The position numbers were made by a program, and so were the translations under genes. From contig NZ_VNFK01000005.1 of NCBI RefSeq assembly GCF_007786235.1, positions 1-64,000 of the forward strand: a DNA stretch of 64,000 nt, written 5' to 3'. Positions 8,587 through 18,787 of the stretch are shown piece after piece (positions within the stretch are counted from its first letter, which is position 1; the number at the start of each line of letters is the position of its first letter). Under the pieces are notes generated by a model. The model was not told where the DNA came from. It did not search any database and was given only the letters and a program-made list of their open reading frames with translations. Source of the DNA: Paenarthrobacter nitroguajacolicus (GTDB lineage Bacteria; Actinomycetota; Actinomycetes; Actinomycetales; Micrococcaceae).

Positions 8587-9105
8587 TTAGCTCTGCAAGG
8601 CAAGATCCTTGCTGAAGGCCAAATGCTTGATTTCTTCGGGGTCAGCGGCGAGGTCGAACAGCGCCCGGTAGCCAGTGGCAAGGTACAGATTCTTGGCCTC
8701 GGGTTGGCGCGGGCCGGTGGTCAGGTACAGCTTCCGGTACCCGCGGCGACGGGCTTCATTCTCCAGTTCAGTCAGAACCAGGCGGGCCAGGCCGCGGCGA
8801 CGATGTGCTGAATGGGTCCAGATCCGCTTGAGTTCGGCCGTGTGCTCGTCGTAGCGGCGGAAGGCGCCGCCGGCCACAGACTCGCCGTTTTCCTGGATGA
8901 TGATCAGCGCTCCGTGCGGAGCTTCGAATTCCTCGGCCGGGTAGCGGCTCAATTCTTCCGCTGCGCCGCCTGTGCCGAACAGGTTGCCGTAGCGGGTCTC
9001 GTATTCGACGGCGAGCTCGTCCAGGAGCGGGCGAACGCGGGGATCGCGCATGGGAAGGCTGAGGACGGTAAGGCCCGACGTCGGCAGGGTGGGGGTGGTG
9101 GTCAT
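8587..9105 (-). CDS. GNAT family N-acetyltransferase
   Basis: This 172-aa protein is a single GNAT domain. The acetyl-CoA loop R-R-R-G-L-A-R occurs around residue 115, and the fourth strand shows LYLTTGPRQPEAKNLY followed by TGYRAL. The ATG at 9105 was chosen because GAAAGG lies six bases upstream; an in-frame ATG nine codons earlier has no such site. The substrate is unknown. It is immediately upstream of the HerA-like gene on the minus strand. Confidence 0.85.
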   Translation of the reverse strand: MTTTPTLPTSGLTVLSLPMRDPRVRPLLDELAVEYETRYGNLFGTGGAAEELSRYPAEEFEAPHGALIIIQENGESVAGGAFRRYDEHTAELKRIWTHSAHRRRGLARLVLTELENEARRRGYRKLYLTTGPRQPEAKNLYLATGYRALFDLAADPEEIKHLAFSKDLALQS

Positions 9106-9186
9106 GTCAGGCCTTTCGTAGGTGGAACCCAAGGAGGGGTCAGCAGATGGTGTAATGACGGTCCAGTGTGGCGTTTGCTGTCCCCT

Positions 9187-9225
9187 GGTTGGGATGGCTG
9201 GTTGGGATGGCTAGTTGGGAAGGGG
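9187..9225. repeat. Three 13-bp tandem repeats
   Basis: GGTTGGGATGGCT occurs at 9187-9199 and 9200-9212 exactly, followed by a degenerate third copy AGTTGGGAAGGGG at 9213-9225. The array covers the stop codon of the minus-strand FAD/NAD(P)-binding gene (stop at 9211-9213) and the gap behind it. Confidence 0.9.
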
Positions 9226-11172
9226 CGCTGGTACTGAGGCCGAGGCACTCATGCCGGCCCCCTCCAGCGTGGCAGCAACGGTGGTCAGGAGCCGGCGCGC
9301 CAAGGCGTCGTTCTCCCTGAAGGGGGCGGCGTTGGTGTTGGGACGTGCGAACGCTCCCGCGCCCCAACCGGAGGTCCATGGGCCCACAGCAAATAAACCA
9401 TTCTGTGGTGTACCAACAGGGGACAGGACCTGGTGATTCCCGGAGACCAGGAGTTTGCCGGTGGAGTGGGCGCCCTCGGAGGTGAGCAGCCTCTGTTCGG
9501 TGCCCCATCCGGCGTCGTGCAGGTTTGCCAAGGCGGGATTCGCTGAGCGTTCCACGGATGCAGACGGCAACCGCGCCTCAATGTAGGCCGACGCATCCAC
9601 CACAACGGGGGACTGGAAAGACCCGGCCACGAACCGTCGTACGGACTCGTCCGTACGAACCCACATGCCCGGCCCCAGGAATTTCAGGAGTCCGGCACGG
9701 TGCAGGGCGAGCATCTCGCGGAGGCGGTGCGACGGCGGACCGGAGTCCACAAAGCTGAAGAATCCGTGCCACCAGCCGTGGATGGCCTGCTGGGAGCGGG
9801 CATTGAGCCGTTCCTGGGGGACCAGCCGGCCGAGGTCCATGTACACGAACAGCAATGCGGTGAACAGGGCCAGGGTTTCCGAATGGTCGGGGCTGGTGCG
9901 GAGGTTGAGGTCGTTCTGGATGTAGGCAGCTACGGAGCGCTGCACGGCGTCATGGTCGGCGAAAGCGCAGCCGCTGAGCGGGTGGTCAAGCTTCTCAAGA
10001 TCGAGCCGCAACGCGGGGTCCGGCACGGAGAAGTTCACCAGTTCCTCCCGGGCGGCGCTGTACCAGTCGACGGCGTCGAACCGCGACTCGAAGCTGGTCC
10101 ACGTCCCCAGGACCCGCTCCGGGTAACCGGTGAACAGCTCACGGTAGTACGCGTAGCCGGCGTCCTTGGCAATCAGCGGCCACAACTGCGTGCGGAAATC
10201 GAGCTCGTGGTGCTCCGCAAGCAGCGCGTCGATGGCATCAGCGGTGAAGTATCGCGGCCGCGCAATCGGCTCCCCGCGCAGGGTGGAGGAGATCTTGGAG
10301 TGGTACGGCACTCCGCGCCGTGACCCGGCCCAGACGCGCGGCTCGGCGCCGGAGGGCACATAGTCCAGTTCGCCGTCGGGCCTTTCTTCAAAGCGGCCAC
10401 CCCGGCCCTCGAACAACAGCACCAGCAGGTCCACGAACGCCAAACCCATGCCGGCCACGATCACGTCCTGCCCGGCCTTGACCCCGCTGTAGTCCACGTC
10501 CGTGGTGTACGACGGCGGCGCATGGAACCCGCCGTGCCGGGCAGCGAACTCGCTGATCCGGGCTGACTCGTCGTCAAGGGCGGAGTCGGTGTGGCCCAGC
10601 GCGTAAACCACGACGTCGGCCGTCACCTCCGCGCCGGAAGACAGCCGCACGCGGTGCGCACCGGCGTCGGGGTTCGCAGCCGCTGCGGGCGCGACGGCGG
10701 TGGCCGTGTCCCGGTGGACGGTCACCGTCACGTCGGGGCCGAGACTGGCGACAGCCCGGCGGAAGAACCACTCAAGGTATTTGCTCTGCAGCTGCCGGGT
10801 GGGAAAGGACGCGGGTGTCAGGGAGCGGAGCTGTTCAAGCAGGTGCGGCTCCAGCGCAGGAACGTCCCGGATGGTGCCATCCAGCACACCCGCGGCCCAG
10901 CTGGACAGGCCGGGGCCGTCAAGGGACGGTCCATCGCAGGCAACAGAAGCGTCAGTGAACATGGTGACGTCCGCGGCGGTGGAGTTCAGGAGCAGGCCGG
11001 GATCCTGGTCATAACGCCAGATCCTCCCGGAACCGGGTTCGTGGGGTTCGATGACGTGGAGGTGCAGGGGGCCCTCGAACAGCGCGGGCCGGTTGGCGGC
11101 CAATCGTTCGAGGACGCCGGCCGTGCGCGGGCCGCCGCCGATGAAGACGATGGCGGGAACTCGTGACGGCAT
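9211..11172 (-). CDS. FAD/NAD(P)-binding protein (NAD_binding_9 type)
   Basis: This large protein of about 653 aa opens with a Rossmann dinucleotide motif (VFIGGGPRTAGVLERL) and a second region VVYALGHTDS, followed by the block IVAGMGLAFVDLLVLLFEGRGG, which are typical of the FAD-NAD(P)-binding domain of NAD_binding_9. The start at 11172 is supported by AGGAGA seven bases upstream; the open frame runs further but without a site. The gene diverges from the seven-gene ABC/LLM operon across a 288-bp region, and its upstream sequence shares a 30-bp block with the second LLM locus. It may supply reduced flavin or oxidise a product of that pathway; that is inference. Its C-terminus is unusual, with 13-bp repeats over the stop. 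Confidence 0.75.
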   Translation of the reverse strand: MPSRVPAIVFIGGGPRTAGVLERLAANRPALFEGPLHLHVIEPHEPGSGRIWRYDQDPGLLLNSTAADVTMFTDASVACDGPSLDGPGLSSWAAGVLDGTIRDVPALEPHLLEQLRSLTPASFPTRQLQSKYLEWFFRRAVASLGPDVTVTVHRDTATAVAPAAAANPDAGAHRVRLSSGAEVTADVVVYALGHTDSALDDESARISEFAARHGGFHAPPSYTTDVDYSGVKAGQDVIVAGMGLAFVDLLVLLFEGRGGRFEERPDGELDYVPSGAEPRVWAGSRRGVPYHSKISSTLRGEPIARPRYFTADAIDALLAEHHELDFRTQLWPLIAKDAGYAYYRELFTGYPERVLGTWTSFESRFDAVDWYSAAREELVNFSVPDPALRLDLEKLDHPLSGCAFADHDAVQRSVAAYIQNDLNLRTSPDHSETLALFTALLFVYMDLGRLVPQERLNARSQQAIHGWWHGFFSFVDSGPPSHRLREMLALHRAGLLKFLGPGMWVRTDESVRRFVAGSFQSPVVVDASAYIEARLPSASVERSANPALANLHDAGWGTEQRLLTSEGAHSTGKLLVSGNHQVLSPVGTPQNGLFAVGPWTSGWGAGAFARPNTNAAPFRENDALARRLLTTVAATLEGAGMSASASVPAPLPN

Positions 11173-11204
11173 GGGATCTCCTGAAAAACAGCGGGTGGTG
11201 CAGC

Positions 11205-11214
11205 CCAATCTAGG
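11205..11214 (-). promoter_or_regulatory. Candidate -10 region, minus promoter
   Basis: The decamer CCTAGATTGG reads on the minus strand 33 bases before the FAD/NAD(P) gene start. The same decamer occurs in the opposite orientation at 11408-11417 before the ABC permease, which suggests paired -10 elements (TAGATT) of a divergent promoter region. Confidence 0.4.
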
Positions 11215-11224
11215 GAGCTTGGGG

Positions 11225-11254
11225 GACGCCGGTCGAGCAGCGGGTAACCGCCGT
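11225..11254 (-). promoter_or_regulatory. Shared upstream block, copy 1
   Basis: Read on the minus strand this block begins ACGGCGGTTA. It aligns without gaps to 22860-22889 (plus strand), with 22 of 30 positions identical including that exact 10-mer and the later TCGA, CGG and GTC triplets. Both copies lie in divergent regions next to binding-protein/LLM genes, so it is a candidate operator for a common regulator. Confidence 0.5.
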
Positions 11255-11407
11255 TCACTGCACGTCACGCAACGTCAACGCACGCAAAACCACGACGCAT
11301 AAGACGGCCGGTGTCAGCAATTGTGACGCCGTGAGAACCCCGAAGAAGCCGCGCGAAGTCCAGTGAAGAAGTGCAAATTCCCGCCTTGCTGCAGGGTTTC
11401 GCGCCGC

Positions 11408-11417
11408 CCTAGATTGG
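11408..11417 (+). promoter_or_regulatory. Candidate -10 region of the ABC/LLM operon
   Basis: CCTAGATTGG lies 44 bases before the chosen start of the permease gene and repeats, inverted, the decamer at 11205-11214. TAGATT is a reasonable actinobacterial -10 hexamer; no convincing -35 could be assigned. Confidence 0.4.
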
Positions 11418-11460
11418 CAGCCATCCGATAGACAACAACCGATCTGAAATGAGGTGGCGC

Positions 11461-12422
11461 ATGAGTGCAATCGCACCGCCTGCCACGGCGGACACTGCAC
11501 CGCCCACCCCGGACTACTCCGAGTACAAGCTTGTCCCTGCCCGCCATCCGTGGCGATGGGTGGGCACCGTGCTCGTTGCCGCCGGCGTCGCTGCCATCGC
11601 CTGGTCGCTGGTCACCAACCCCCGCTGGGAGTGGGGAGTGGTGGCCGAGTGGTTCACGGCCCAGTCGGTGGTCAACGGACTCATCGAGACCCTGAAGCTC
11701 ACTGCCATTTCCGGTGTGCTGGGCTTCGTGCTTGGCTTCATCCTCGCCCTCATGCGCTTGTCGGCCTCACCGCTGCTGGTTTCGGTGTCCTGGACGTTCT
11801 CCTGGATTTTCCGTTCGACGCCGCTGCTGGTCCAGCTCCTGCTTTGGTACAACCTGGGCTACCTCTACGAGAAGATCAGCTTGGGCATCCCCTTCACGGA
11901 CGTCCGTTTCTTCGAAGCCCAAACCACCACGCTCATCAGCCAATTCGCCGCAGCTGTCCTGGGCCTCACGCTTAACCAGGCTGCGTACTCGGCGGAGATC
12001 ATCCGCGGCGGCATCCTCTCCGTGGACCAGGGCCAGCTTGAGGCTGCGTCGGCTTTGGGCATCCCGGCGTGGAAGCGCTCCACCAGGATCGTGCTGCCGC
12101 AAGCCATGCGCGCCATTTTGCCCAACGCGTTCAACGAGATCATCGGGCTGGTCAAGGGCACCTCCATTGTTTACGTGTTGGCCTACTCCGAGCTCTTCTA
12201 CACGGTCCAGGTCATTTACAACCGGACCCAGCAGGTGCTGCCGCTGCTGCTCGTCGCCACGCTCTGGTACGTGGTGATCACCTCGGTGCTGAGCGTCTTC
12301 CAGTACTACATTGAGCGCCACTTCTCCAAGGGCGCCCTCCGGACCCTGCCGCTCACGCCCCTGCAGAAGGCCCGGAAGTTCTTTGCCACCCACGTTGCCG
12401 CCTCTCCCACGAAGGACGCCCG

Positions 12423-12426
<4 letters not shown>
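11461..12426 (+). CDS. Amino-acid-type ABC transporter permease
   Basis: This protein of about 321 aa is a HisM/GlnP-type inner-membrane permease. It has a TM segment at residues about 30-50 after a polar N-terminus, the family block VVNGLIETLKLTAISGVLGF, and the cytoplasmic EAA loop (EAASALGIPAWKRSTRIVLPQA) that contacts the ATPase. It is the only permease in the operon, so the channel is probably a homodimer. The ATG at 11461 was chosen because GAGGTG lies just upstream. The gene heads a seven-gene operon and ends with an ATGA overlap to the ATPase gene. The substrate is probably a polar amino acid or a sulfur-containing analogue. Confidence 0.88.
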
Positions 12427-13334
<908 letters not shown>

Positions 13335-13344
13335 GACACCCTCC

Positions 13345-14364
13345 ATGCTTCGCACTGCCCACGGCTTCGCCGCTCATGAAACAAAACTGCGCCCAATCAA
13401 AAGCAGGCTCCTGGCATTCGCTGTACTGCCCGCCGTCGTACTTCCTGCGCTGGCCGGGTGCTCCGATCCCGGGGCGTCGGCTGCCAAGCCGGAGTCGGAA
13501 GCTGCCAAGAACGGCATCGTCTACAACACCTCCGTTGACCAGAACCGGATCCGTGGAGAGAAGGACGCTGCCGCAGCAGGGGCCGTTCCCGCGGCCATCG
13601 CCAAGGACGGGAAACTGACCGTCGCCACCACGGCCGGCTCGATTCCGCTGTCCTTCCACGCCACGGACGACAAGACTCCCATCGGCGTGGAGGTGGACAT
13701 CGCCCAGCTCGTGGCCGACAAGCTCGGCCTGGAACTGGACCTGCAGGTGACATCGTGGGAGAACTGGCCACTCAAGACCCAGTCCGGCGACTTCGAGGCC
13801 GTCTTCTCCAATGTGGGCATCAACGCCGCCCGCGTTAAGCTCTTCGACTTCTCCACCTACCGAGCCGCGTACATGGGTTTCGAGGCCAAGAAGAGTTCCA
13901 GTTATGACATCAAAGGCTCGGACGACATTTCCGGCCTGAAGATTTCCGTGGGCTCCGGCACCAACCAGGAGAAGATCCTGTTGGCCTGGAACAAGGAACT
14001 CGAGGCCAAGGGCAAGGCGCCAGCGGTCCTGCAGTACTACTCGTCCGATGCCGACACCATCCTGGCACTCTCCTCAGGCCGCACCGACTTGAACCTGGCT
14101 CCGTACCCGTCCGTGACGTATCGCGAGAACACCCGCGACGACCTGAAGGTAGTGGGCAAGGTCAACGCAGGCTGGCCCGCCGAGACGTTGGTGGCCGCCA
14201 CCACGCTCAAGGGCAACGGACTGGCCCCGGCCATCACTGACGCCCTGAACTCCACCATCAAGGACGGTTCCTACGCCAAGGTCCTGGAACGCTGGGGCCT
14301 GTCGGAAGAAGCCGTGCCGGAATCCAAGACTGTCACCGAAGCTACTTTCGGAGCAGGCAAGTGA
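13345..14364 (+). CDS. ABC transporter substrate-binding lipoprotein
   Basis: This 339-aa protein has an N-terminal signal with a lipobox (LPALAGC), giving a lipid-anchored extracellular protein. The mature part is a family-3 solute-binding fold (DGKLTVATTAGSIPLSF, EVDIAQLVADKLGL, SGDFEAVFSNVGI, VGSGTNQEKILLAW). It is clearly paralogous to the binding protein at 21760-22743 (shared GSGTNQE and LIKDG/TIKDG-Y-AK blocks). It completes the importer encoded by the two genes before it and overlaps the next gene (GTGA). Confidence 0.9.
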   Translation: MLRTAHGFAAHETKLRPIKSRLLAFAVLPAVVLPALAGCSDPGASAAKPESEAAKNGIVYNTSVDQNRIRGEKDAAAAGAVPAAIAKDGKLTVATTAGSIPLSFHATDDKTPIGVEVDIAQLVADKLGLELDLQVTSWENWPLKTQSGDFEAVFSNVGINAARVKLFDFSTYRAAYMGFEAKKSSSYDIKGSDDISGLKISVGSGTNQEKILLAWNKELEAKGKAPAVLQYYSSDADTILALSSGRTDLNLAPYPSVTYRENTRDDLKVVGKVNAGWPAETLVAATTLKGNGLAPAITDALNSTIKDGSYAKVLERWGLSEEAVPESKTVTEATFGAGK

Positions 14365-15527
14365 AGTTCCAAGTCCTTGACATCATCCCGCATGTGAAGA
14401 ACCCGGTGACGGGGGAGATCGTCTCCACCGCCGACCGGCTCAACCAGGTGGTGGAAACGGCTCGCCGCGCGGAGGAACTGGGCTTCGACAGCTTCTCCGT
14501 GGGGGAGCGTCACGCCGGCGAGTTCGTCTCGTCATCCCCGACGACGGTCCTCGCCGCAATTGCCGCCGTCACCGGCCGCATCCGCCTCCAGACCGGTGTC
14601 ACCGTGCTCTCCGTTCTGGACCCTGTGCGCGTGGCCGAGGACTACGCCACCATCGACCAACTGAGTCGAGGCCGCCTGGAACTGGTGATCGGCAAGGGCA
14701 ACGAGGTGCTGCAATATCCGCTTTTTGGCCTGTCCCTGGACGAGCAATGGGATCTGCTCGCCGAGAAATATGCGCTGCTTCGCACGCTGTGGCGTAAGGA
14801 AAGTGTCACATGGTCGGGTCGCTTCAGGCCTGCGCTCACCGAACCAACGACGACGACGCCCCGCCCGTTCGCGGGGTCACCCCGGATTTGGCACGGCTCG
14901 GCTACAACGCTGACGTCCGCTGCGCTCGCCGCCAAATGGGGTGATCCGCTGTTCACGGCCAACGCCATCCAGCCGCGCGGGAACTACAAGGTCCTGATCG
15001 ACCATTACCGCGAAGAGTACGAGCGCCACGGGCACGATCCTCGGCACCAGTACCTCGGCTCGGGCAGCGGCGCCGGCGGCGTGTTCATCGCGGACACCAC
15101 GCAGGAAGCCATCCGCCAGTACGGCCCGGTCTATGAGGCACTTACCGCCAGCCGTAACGTCCCCGGCAACAACTCGCCGTTCCGCGATATCCAGCACGCC
15201 GTGGCAGAAGGCCCGGCCCTGGTGGGCAGCCCCGAGCAGGTCATCGACAAGATCCTCAGCTACCACACGCTGTACAACCACGATCTCCAGTCGATCTCCC
15301 TGCCCACCACGCTGCCCTTTGAACAGCAGCTCGAGATCCTGGAACGCTTCGCGCTGGAAGTCATTCCGGCCGTCCGAGCTTCTGCGCCGAGCACCTTGTG
15401 GGAAACCGAAGACCCCTTCGGTGGCCGGCCGGAGTTTGCCGGGGCCACCGAAGCCGACGCCGCAGCAACCGTCACCGCAGACCACGCCTTCAACAGGAGC
15501 GATACCGCCAATGTCTACGCACACTAA
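14361..15527 (+). CDS. LLM class flavin-dependent oxidoreductase (first)
   Basis: This 388-aa protein is a bacterial luciferase-like (LLM) TIM-barrel enzyme using FMNH2 from a separate reductase. Typical blocks are AEELGFDSFSVGERH near residue 45, RIRLQTGVTVLSVLDPVRVAEDYA, and LSRGRLELVIGKGN. The GTG start overlaps the binding-protein stop (GTGA). It is the first of three LLM enzymes in the operon, which suggests stepwise oxidation of the imported compound. No flavin reductase gene is present in the operon. Confidence 0.9.
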   Translation: MKFQVLDIIPHVKNPVTGEIVSTADRLNQVVETARRAEELGFDSFSVGERHAGEFVSSSPTTVLAAIAAVTGRIRLQTGVTVLSVLDPVRVAEDYATIDQLSRGRLELVIGKGNEVLQYPLFGLSLDEQWDLLAEKYALLRTLWRKESVTWSGRFRPALTEPTTTTPRPFAGSPRIWHGSATTLTSAALAAKWGDPLFTANAIQPRGNYKVLIDHYREEYERHGHDPRHQYLGSGSGAGGVFIADTTQEAIRQYGPVYEALTASRNVPGNNSPFRDIQHAVAEGPALVGSPEQVIDKILSYHTLYNHDLQSISLPTTLPFEQQLEILERFALEVIPAVRASAPSTLWETEDPFGGRPEFAGATEADAAATVTADHAFNRSDTANVYAH

Positions 15528-16356
15528 TAGCGCTACGCACGCCGCATCCGCACTCGCAGCCTTTGACGAGGAATGGCAGGAATGGCACGACGCCCATGAG
15601 CGTCACCGTGCCCACCCGCATGGCTTCCTCGCCGTGACGCACCTGCATTGGCTGACCGGGGACGCGACCCGACTGGAGGGTGCGCCCGGCACCTGGAGTG
15701 CGGGAGACGACGTCGTACGGGTTGTCCTGGAACCGGGCGAGAGCCTGCAGCAGGACGGCGTGGAACTGAACACCGGCACTCCTCTTGAGCTTGGGCCGAT
15801 CGAAGAACGCGGCGGGATCAACCTGGTCTCGGGCGATGCGGTGATCGAGGTGGCCAAGCGCGGCGGCGAGTACATCGTTCGGCCGCGCAACCCTTCGAAT
15901 GCCCTCTTGCAGGAGTACCAAGGCACGCCCGCCTACACCCCGAACGCGGCATTCGCCGTTGCCGGAACGTTTGTCCCCTTCGAGGCTCCGCGACCCACTA
16001 CGGTGGGTGCCGCCGTCGAAGGTATCCAGCACGTGTACGAAGCTCCGGGCGAGATTCGCTTCAAGCTGGCCGGCGAGGAGCTCGCGCTGACGGCCTTCAA
16101 CGGCCACGCTCCCGGTTCACTGTCCGTGCTGTTCACCGACCAGACCTCCGGCAAGACCACCTACGCGGCCAACCGTTCGCTGTCCGTGGTCCCCGCCGCC
16201 GACGGCACGGTGCAGCTCGACTTCAATCGGGCCGTGAACCTGCCGTGCGCCTACACCGACCTTGCCACCTGCCCGCTGCCGCCCGCCGAAAACCGCCTTC
16301 CGGTGGCCGTCGAAGCCGGCGAAAAGATCCCCTACGAACGTCAGGACCAGAAGTGA
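15511..16356 (+). CDS. DUF1684 domain protein
   Basis: This 281-aa protein matches the DUF1684 family: an N-terminal EEWQEWHDAHERHRAHPHG motif, then FLAVTHLHWL, and a C-terminal block with the strongly conserved DFNRAVNLPCAYTDLATCPLPP. The family has no established activity. It starts 17 bases before the end of the first LLM gene and its stop overlaps the next LLM start (GTGA), so it is fully embedded between two monooxygenase genes. That makes a direct part in the same pathway likely. The absence of a signal peptide points to the cytoplasm. Confidence 0.88.
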   Translation: MSTHTNSATHAASALAAFDEEWQEWHDAHERHRAHPHGFLAVTHLHWLTGDATRLEGAPGTWSAGDDVVRVVLEPGESLQQDGVELNTGTPLELGPIEERGGINLVSGDAVIEVAKRGGEYIVRPRNPSNALLQEYQGTPAYTPNAAFAVAGTFVPFEAPRPTTVGAAVEGIQHVYEAPGEIRFKLAGEELALTAFNGHAPGSLSVLFTDQTSGKTTYAANRSLSVVPAADGTVQLDFNRAVNLPCAYTDLATCPLPPAENRLPVAVEAGEKIPYERQDQK

Positions 16357-17411
16357 GCAATGCTGAGAAGGCCGGATTCCTGGCCATTGAACTCGATGGC
16401 GCCGGGTATGAGAACCTTGCCCGCACCGTCCTCGCCGCCGAATCCGCCGGCTTCCACGTGGCAACCTTCAAGGACGCCCCGGAAGCCGGGCGGGCCAACG
16501 CCCTGCAGCGGGCAGCGTTTGCCGGTCCCGTGACGCGCACCATTGCCGTGGTTCCGGAAGTGGACACCGTCTATACGGAGCCGTTCCACATCTCCACGCA
16601 GCTCGCCAGCCTGGACTACGTGTCCGGTGGCCGTGCCGGGTGGATCGCCACCGCAGTCGAAGCGCCCGAGGCCGCTGCCGCCGTCGGACGTTCTTACGTT
16701 GAAGGTGACGCCCTGGCTCAGGAAGCCGCTGCGTCCATCGAGGTCGGCCGCCGATTGTGGGACTCCTGGGAGGACGACGCCGTGATCCGCGATGTTGCTA
16801 CCGGCCGCTACATCGACGTGGACAAGCTGCACTACGTGGACTTCGAAACCCCGGAGGACTTCCATGGCGCCGCCTATTCCGTGAAGGGCCCGTCCATCAT
16901 CCCGAGGCCGCTTCAGGGCCAGCTTCCGGTGCTCGCCGCTGCGTCACTGGTAGGCGAGGGCCTGGTGCCCGCTGACGCCGTGGACGCAGTGCTCGTCACC
17001 GCCCCCACTGCGGAGCTGCTCGCAGGCGAGGTTCGCGACGTTCGGGCCCGCCTCGGTGCCGGCGTCGCGATTGTGGCGGAGCTCGACGTCGTCCTGAACG
17101 CGCGCGGGCAGGCTGCAGCCTCTCGTTCGGTAGCCGCTCAGGGCGACCGGGCGGGCTTTGTTGGCTCGGCAGCCGGTCTCGCCGAGCTTCTCGACTCACT
17201 TCTTCGAGAAGCCGACGGAGTCCGCCTCCACCCGGCCGTTCTGGACGTGGAACTCGAAGAACTGTCACGGCGTGTTCTTCCGGAACTGCGCCGCCGAGGT
17301 TCACTGCGGCCGCCCATCCAGGACGGCACGTTCCGCGATGTGCTGGGACTGGGACCGGCGGAGAACCGCTATTCGACGTCTGCCGCGGCTATTGCCGCCG
17401 CCGGAAAGTAA
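16353..17411 (+). CDS. LLM class flavin-dependent oxidoreductase (second)
   Basis: This protein of about 352 aa is an LLM-superfamily enzyme. The GTG at 16353 was chosen because it overlaps the DUF1684 stop codon; the open frame extends upstream only into the DUF1684 gene. Conserved blocks include FAGPVTRTIAVVPEVDTVY, STQLASLDYVSGGRAGW and PVLAAASLVGEGL. It is a distant relative of the NtaA/SnaA-type enzymes and shorter than the third LLM protein. Confidence 0.82.
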   Translation: MSNAEKAGFLAIELDGAGYENLARTVLAAESAGFHVATFKDAPEAGRANALQRAAFAGPVTRTIAVVPEVDTVYTEPFHISTQLASLDYVSGGRAGWIATAVEAPEAAAAVGRSYVEGDALAQEAAASIEVGRRLWDSWEDDAVIRDVATGRYIDVDKLHYVDFETPEDFHGAAYSVKGPSIIPRPLQGQLPVLAAASLVGEGLVPADAVDAVLVTAPTAELLAGEVRDVRARLGAGVAIVAELDVVLNARGQAAASRSVAAQGDRAGFVGSAAGLAELLDSLLREADGVRLHPAVLDVELEELSRRVLPELRRRGSLRPPIQDGTFRDVLGLGPAENRYSTSAAAIAAAGK

Positions 17412-17419
17412 GGATCACC

Positions 17420-18772
17420 ATGACACAGCACAACCGTGCTATTTTCCAGCCGAGCGGCCAGATCCAGTTCGGCATCTTCTTCCAGGGCGTCAATTCCGGC
17501 ACCATCTGGAAGGCAGCCGAGGCTGGCTCGCAGACGGACTTCGAGTCGTTCCGCCACATCGTCCAGACCGCAGAGCGCGGCAAGTTCGCCGCCTTCTTCC
17601 TGGGCGAAGGACTACGCCTCCGCGAACACCTCGGGCGTCCCCACGCCTTGGATGTGGTGGGCAGGCCCGACGCCCAGACCATGCTCGCCGCACTGGCAGC
17701 TGTCACCACGAACATTGGCTTGGTGGCCACTCAGAACACCACGTACAACGACCCCGCGGACCTGGCACACCGCTTGTCATCGTTGGACCTGATCTCCGGC
17801 GGACGCGCGGCCTGGAATGTGGTGACCACGGACAACGCCTGGACCGGCGCCAACTTCCGCCGCGGCGGGTATCTCGACCACGCCGATCGGTACAAGCACG
17901 CAGAGGCTTTCGTTGAGACTGCCAAGCGTATCTGGGACTCCTGGGAGACCTCCTCCGGCCCGGCTCGGCGAGTGCTGCACGAAGGCCAGCACTACACCGT
18001 GGATGTCACCCCGCGCTTGCCCCGCAGTGCCCAGTACCGGCCCGTGCTGTTCCAGGCCGGTGACTCACCCGAGGGCCGCGACTTCGCTGCCCGCCAGGCT
18101 GACGTGATCTTCTCTGCCCACCCCAAGTTCGACGACGCTGTGGAGTTCCGCCGCGACATCGTGGCCCGGTCCGTGGCAGCAGGGCGCGGTGCCAACGCCG
18201 TGCAGATCATGCCGGCCAGCGAGTTCATCCTCGCCGCCACTGACCAGGAAGCGCAGGAGAAGAAAGCCTGGGTCCGCAGCCTGCAGATTGGCCCGCAGCA
18301 GGCCATCGCGTACCTGGAACAGTTCTGGGGCAGGGAGCTTTCGTCCTACGACCCCGATGGTCCCCTCCCGGAGATCGATCCCGTGGTGGAGGAAACCTCG
18401 GAGACCCGTGGCAGCGGCTTCCACGGTGCCAAGGCCCGCCAGCTTGCGGATCAGTGGAGGGCCGAGGCCAAGGACAAGGGCCTCACCATCCGCCAGTTCG
18501 TCACCTCAAAGACGGCACGCATCGATGCCACCTTCACTGGTTCCTACACCGCCGTCGCCGATCACCTCGCCGAATACGCCCGGGTTGGCGCCGTGGATGG
18601 CTTCAACATTTCGCCATGGCTCATCCCCACCGGCCTGGACGAGATCGTGAACCACCTTGTGCCCGAACTCCAGGACCGCGGCGTGTACCCCATGGAGTAC
18701 CGGGGCACCACGCTCCGCGAAAACCTGGGCCTGGAAACGCCGGTGCGTTCAGACGAGGCAGTCCGGGCCTGA
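17420..18772 (+). CDS. NtaA/SnaA/DszA-type FMN-dependent monooxygenase
   Basis: This 450-aa protein belongs to the NtaA/SnaA/DszA/SoxA subgroup of LLM enzymes. It carries the insert-containing fold of that group, with ALAAVTTNIGLVATQNTTYNDP, SGGRAAWNVVTTDN, the ANFRRGGYLDHADRY motif and SPEGRDFAARQADVIFSA. Members oxidise C-S or C-N bonds in nitrilotriacetate, dibenzothiophene sulfone or S-alkyl cysteine derivatives using FMNH2. It follows eight bases after the second LLM gene with AAGGA as ribosome binding site, and is the last gene of the operon. Confidence 0.9.
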   Translation: MTQHNRAIFQPSGQIQFGIFFQGVNSGTIWKAAEAGSQTDFESFRHIVQTAERGKFAAFFLGEGLRLREHLGRPHALDVVGRPDAQTMLAALAAVTTNIGLVATQNTTYNDPADLAHRLSSLDLISGGRAAWNVVTTDNAWTGANFRRGGYLDHADRYKHAEAFVETAKRIWDSWETSSGPARRVLHEGQHYTVDVTPRLPRSAQYRPVLFQAGDSPEGRDFAARQADVIFSAHPKFDDAVEFRRDIVARSVAAGRGANAVQIMPASEFILAATDQEAQEKKAWVRSLQIGPQQAIAYLEQFWGRELSSYDPDGPLPEIDPVVEETSETRGSGFHGAKARQLADQWRAEAKDKGLTIRQFVTSKTARIDATFTGSYTAVADHLAEYARVGAVDGFNISPWLIPTGLDEIVNHLVPELQDRGVYPMEYRGTTLRENLGLETPVRSDEAVRA

Positions 18773-18787
18773 TGATGAAGCGTGCAG

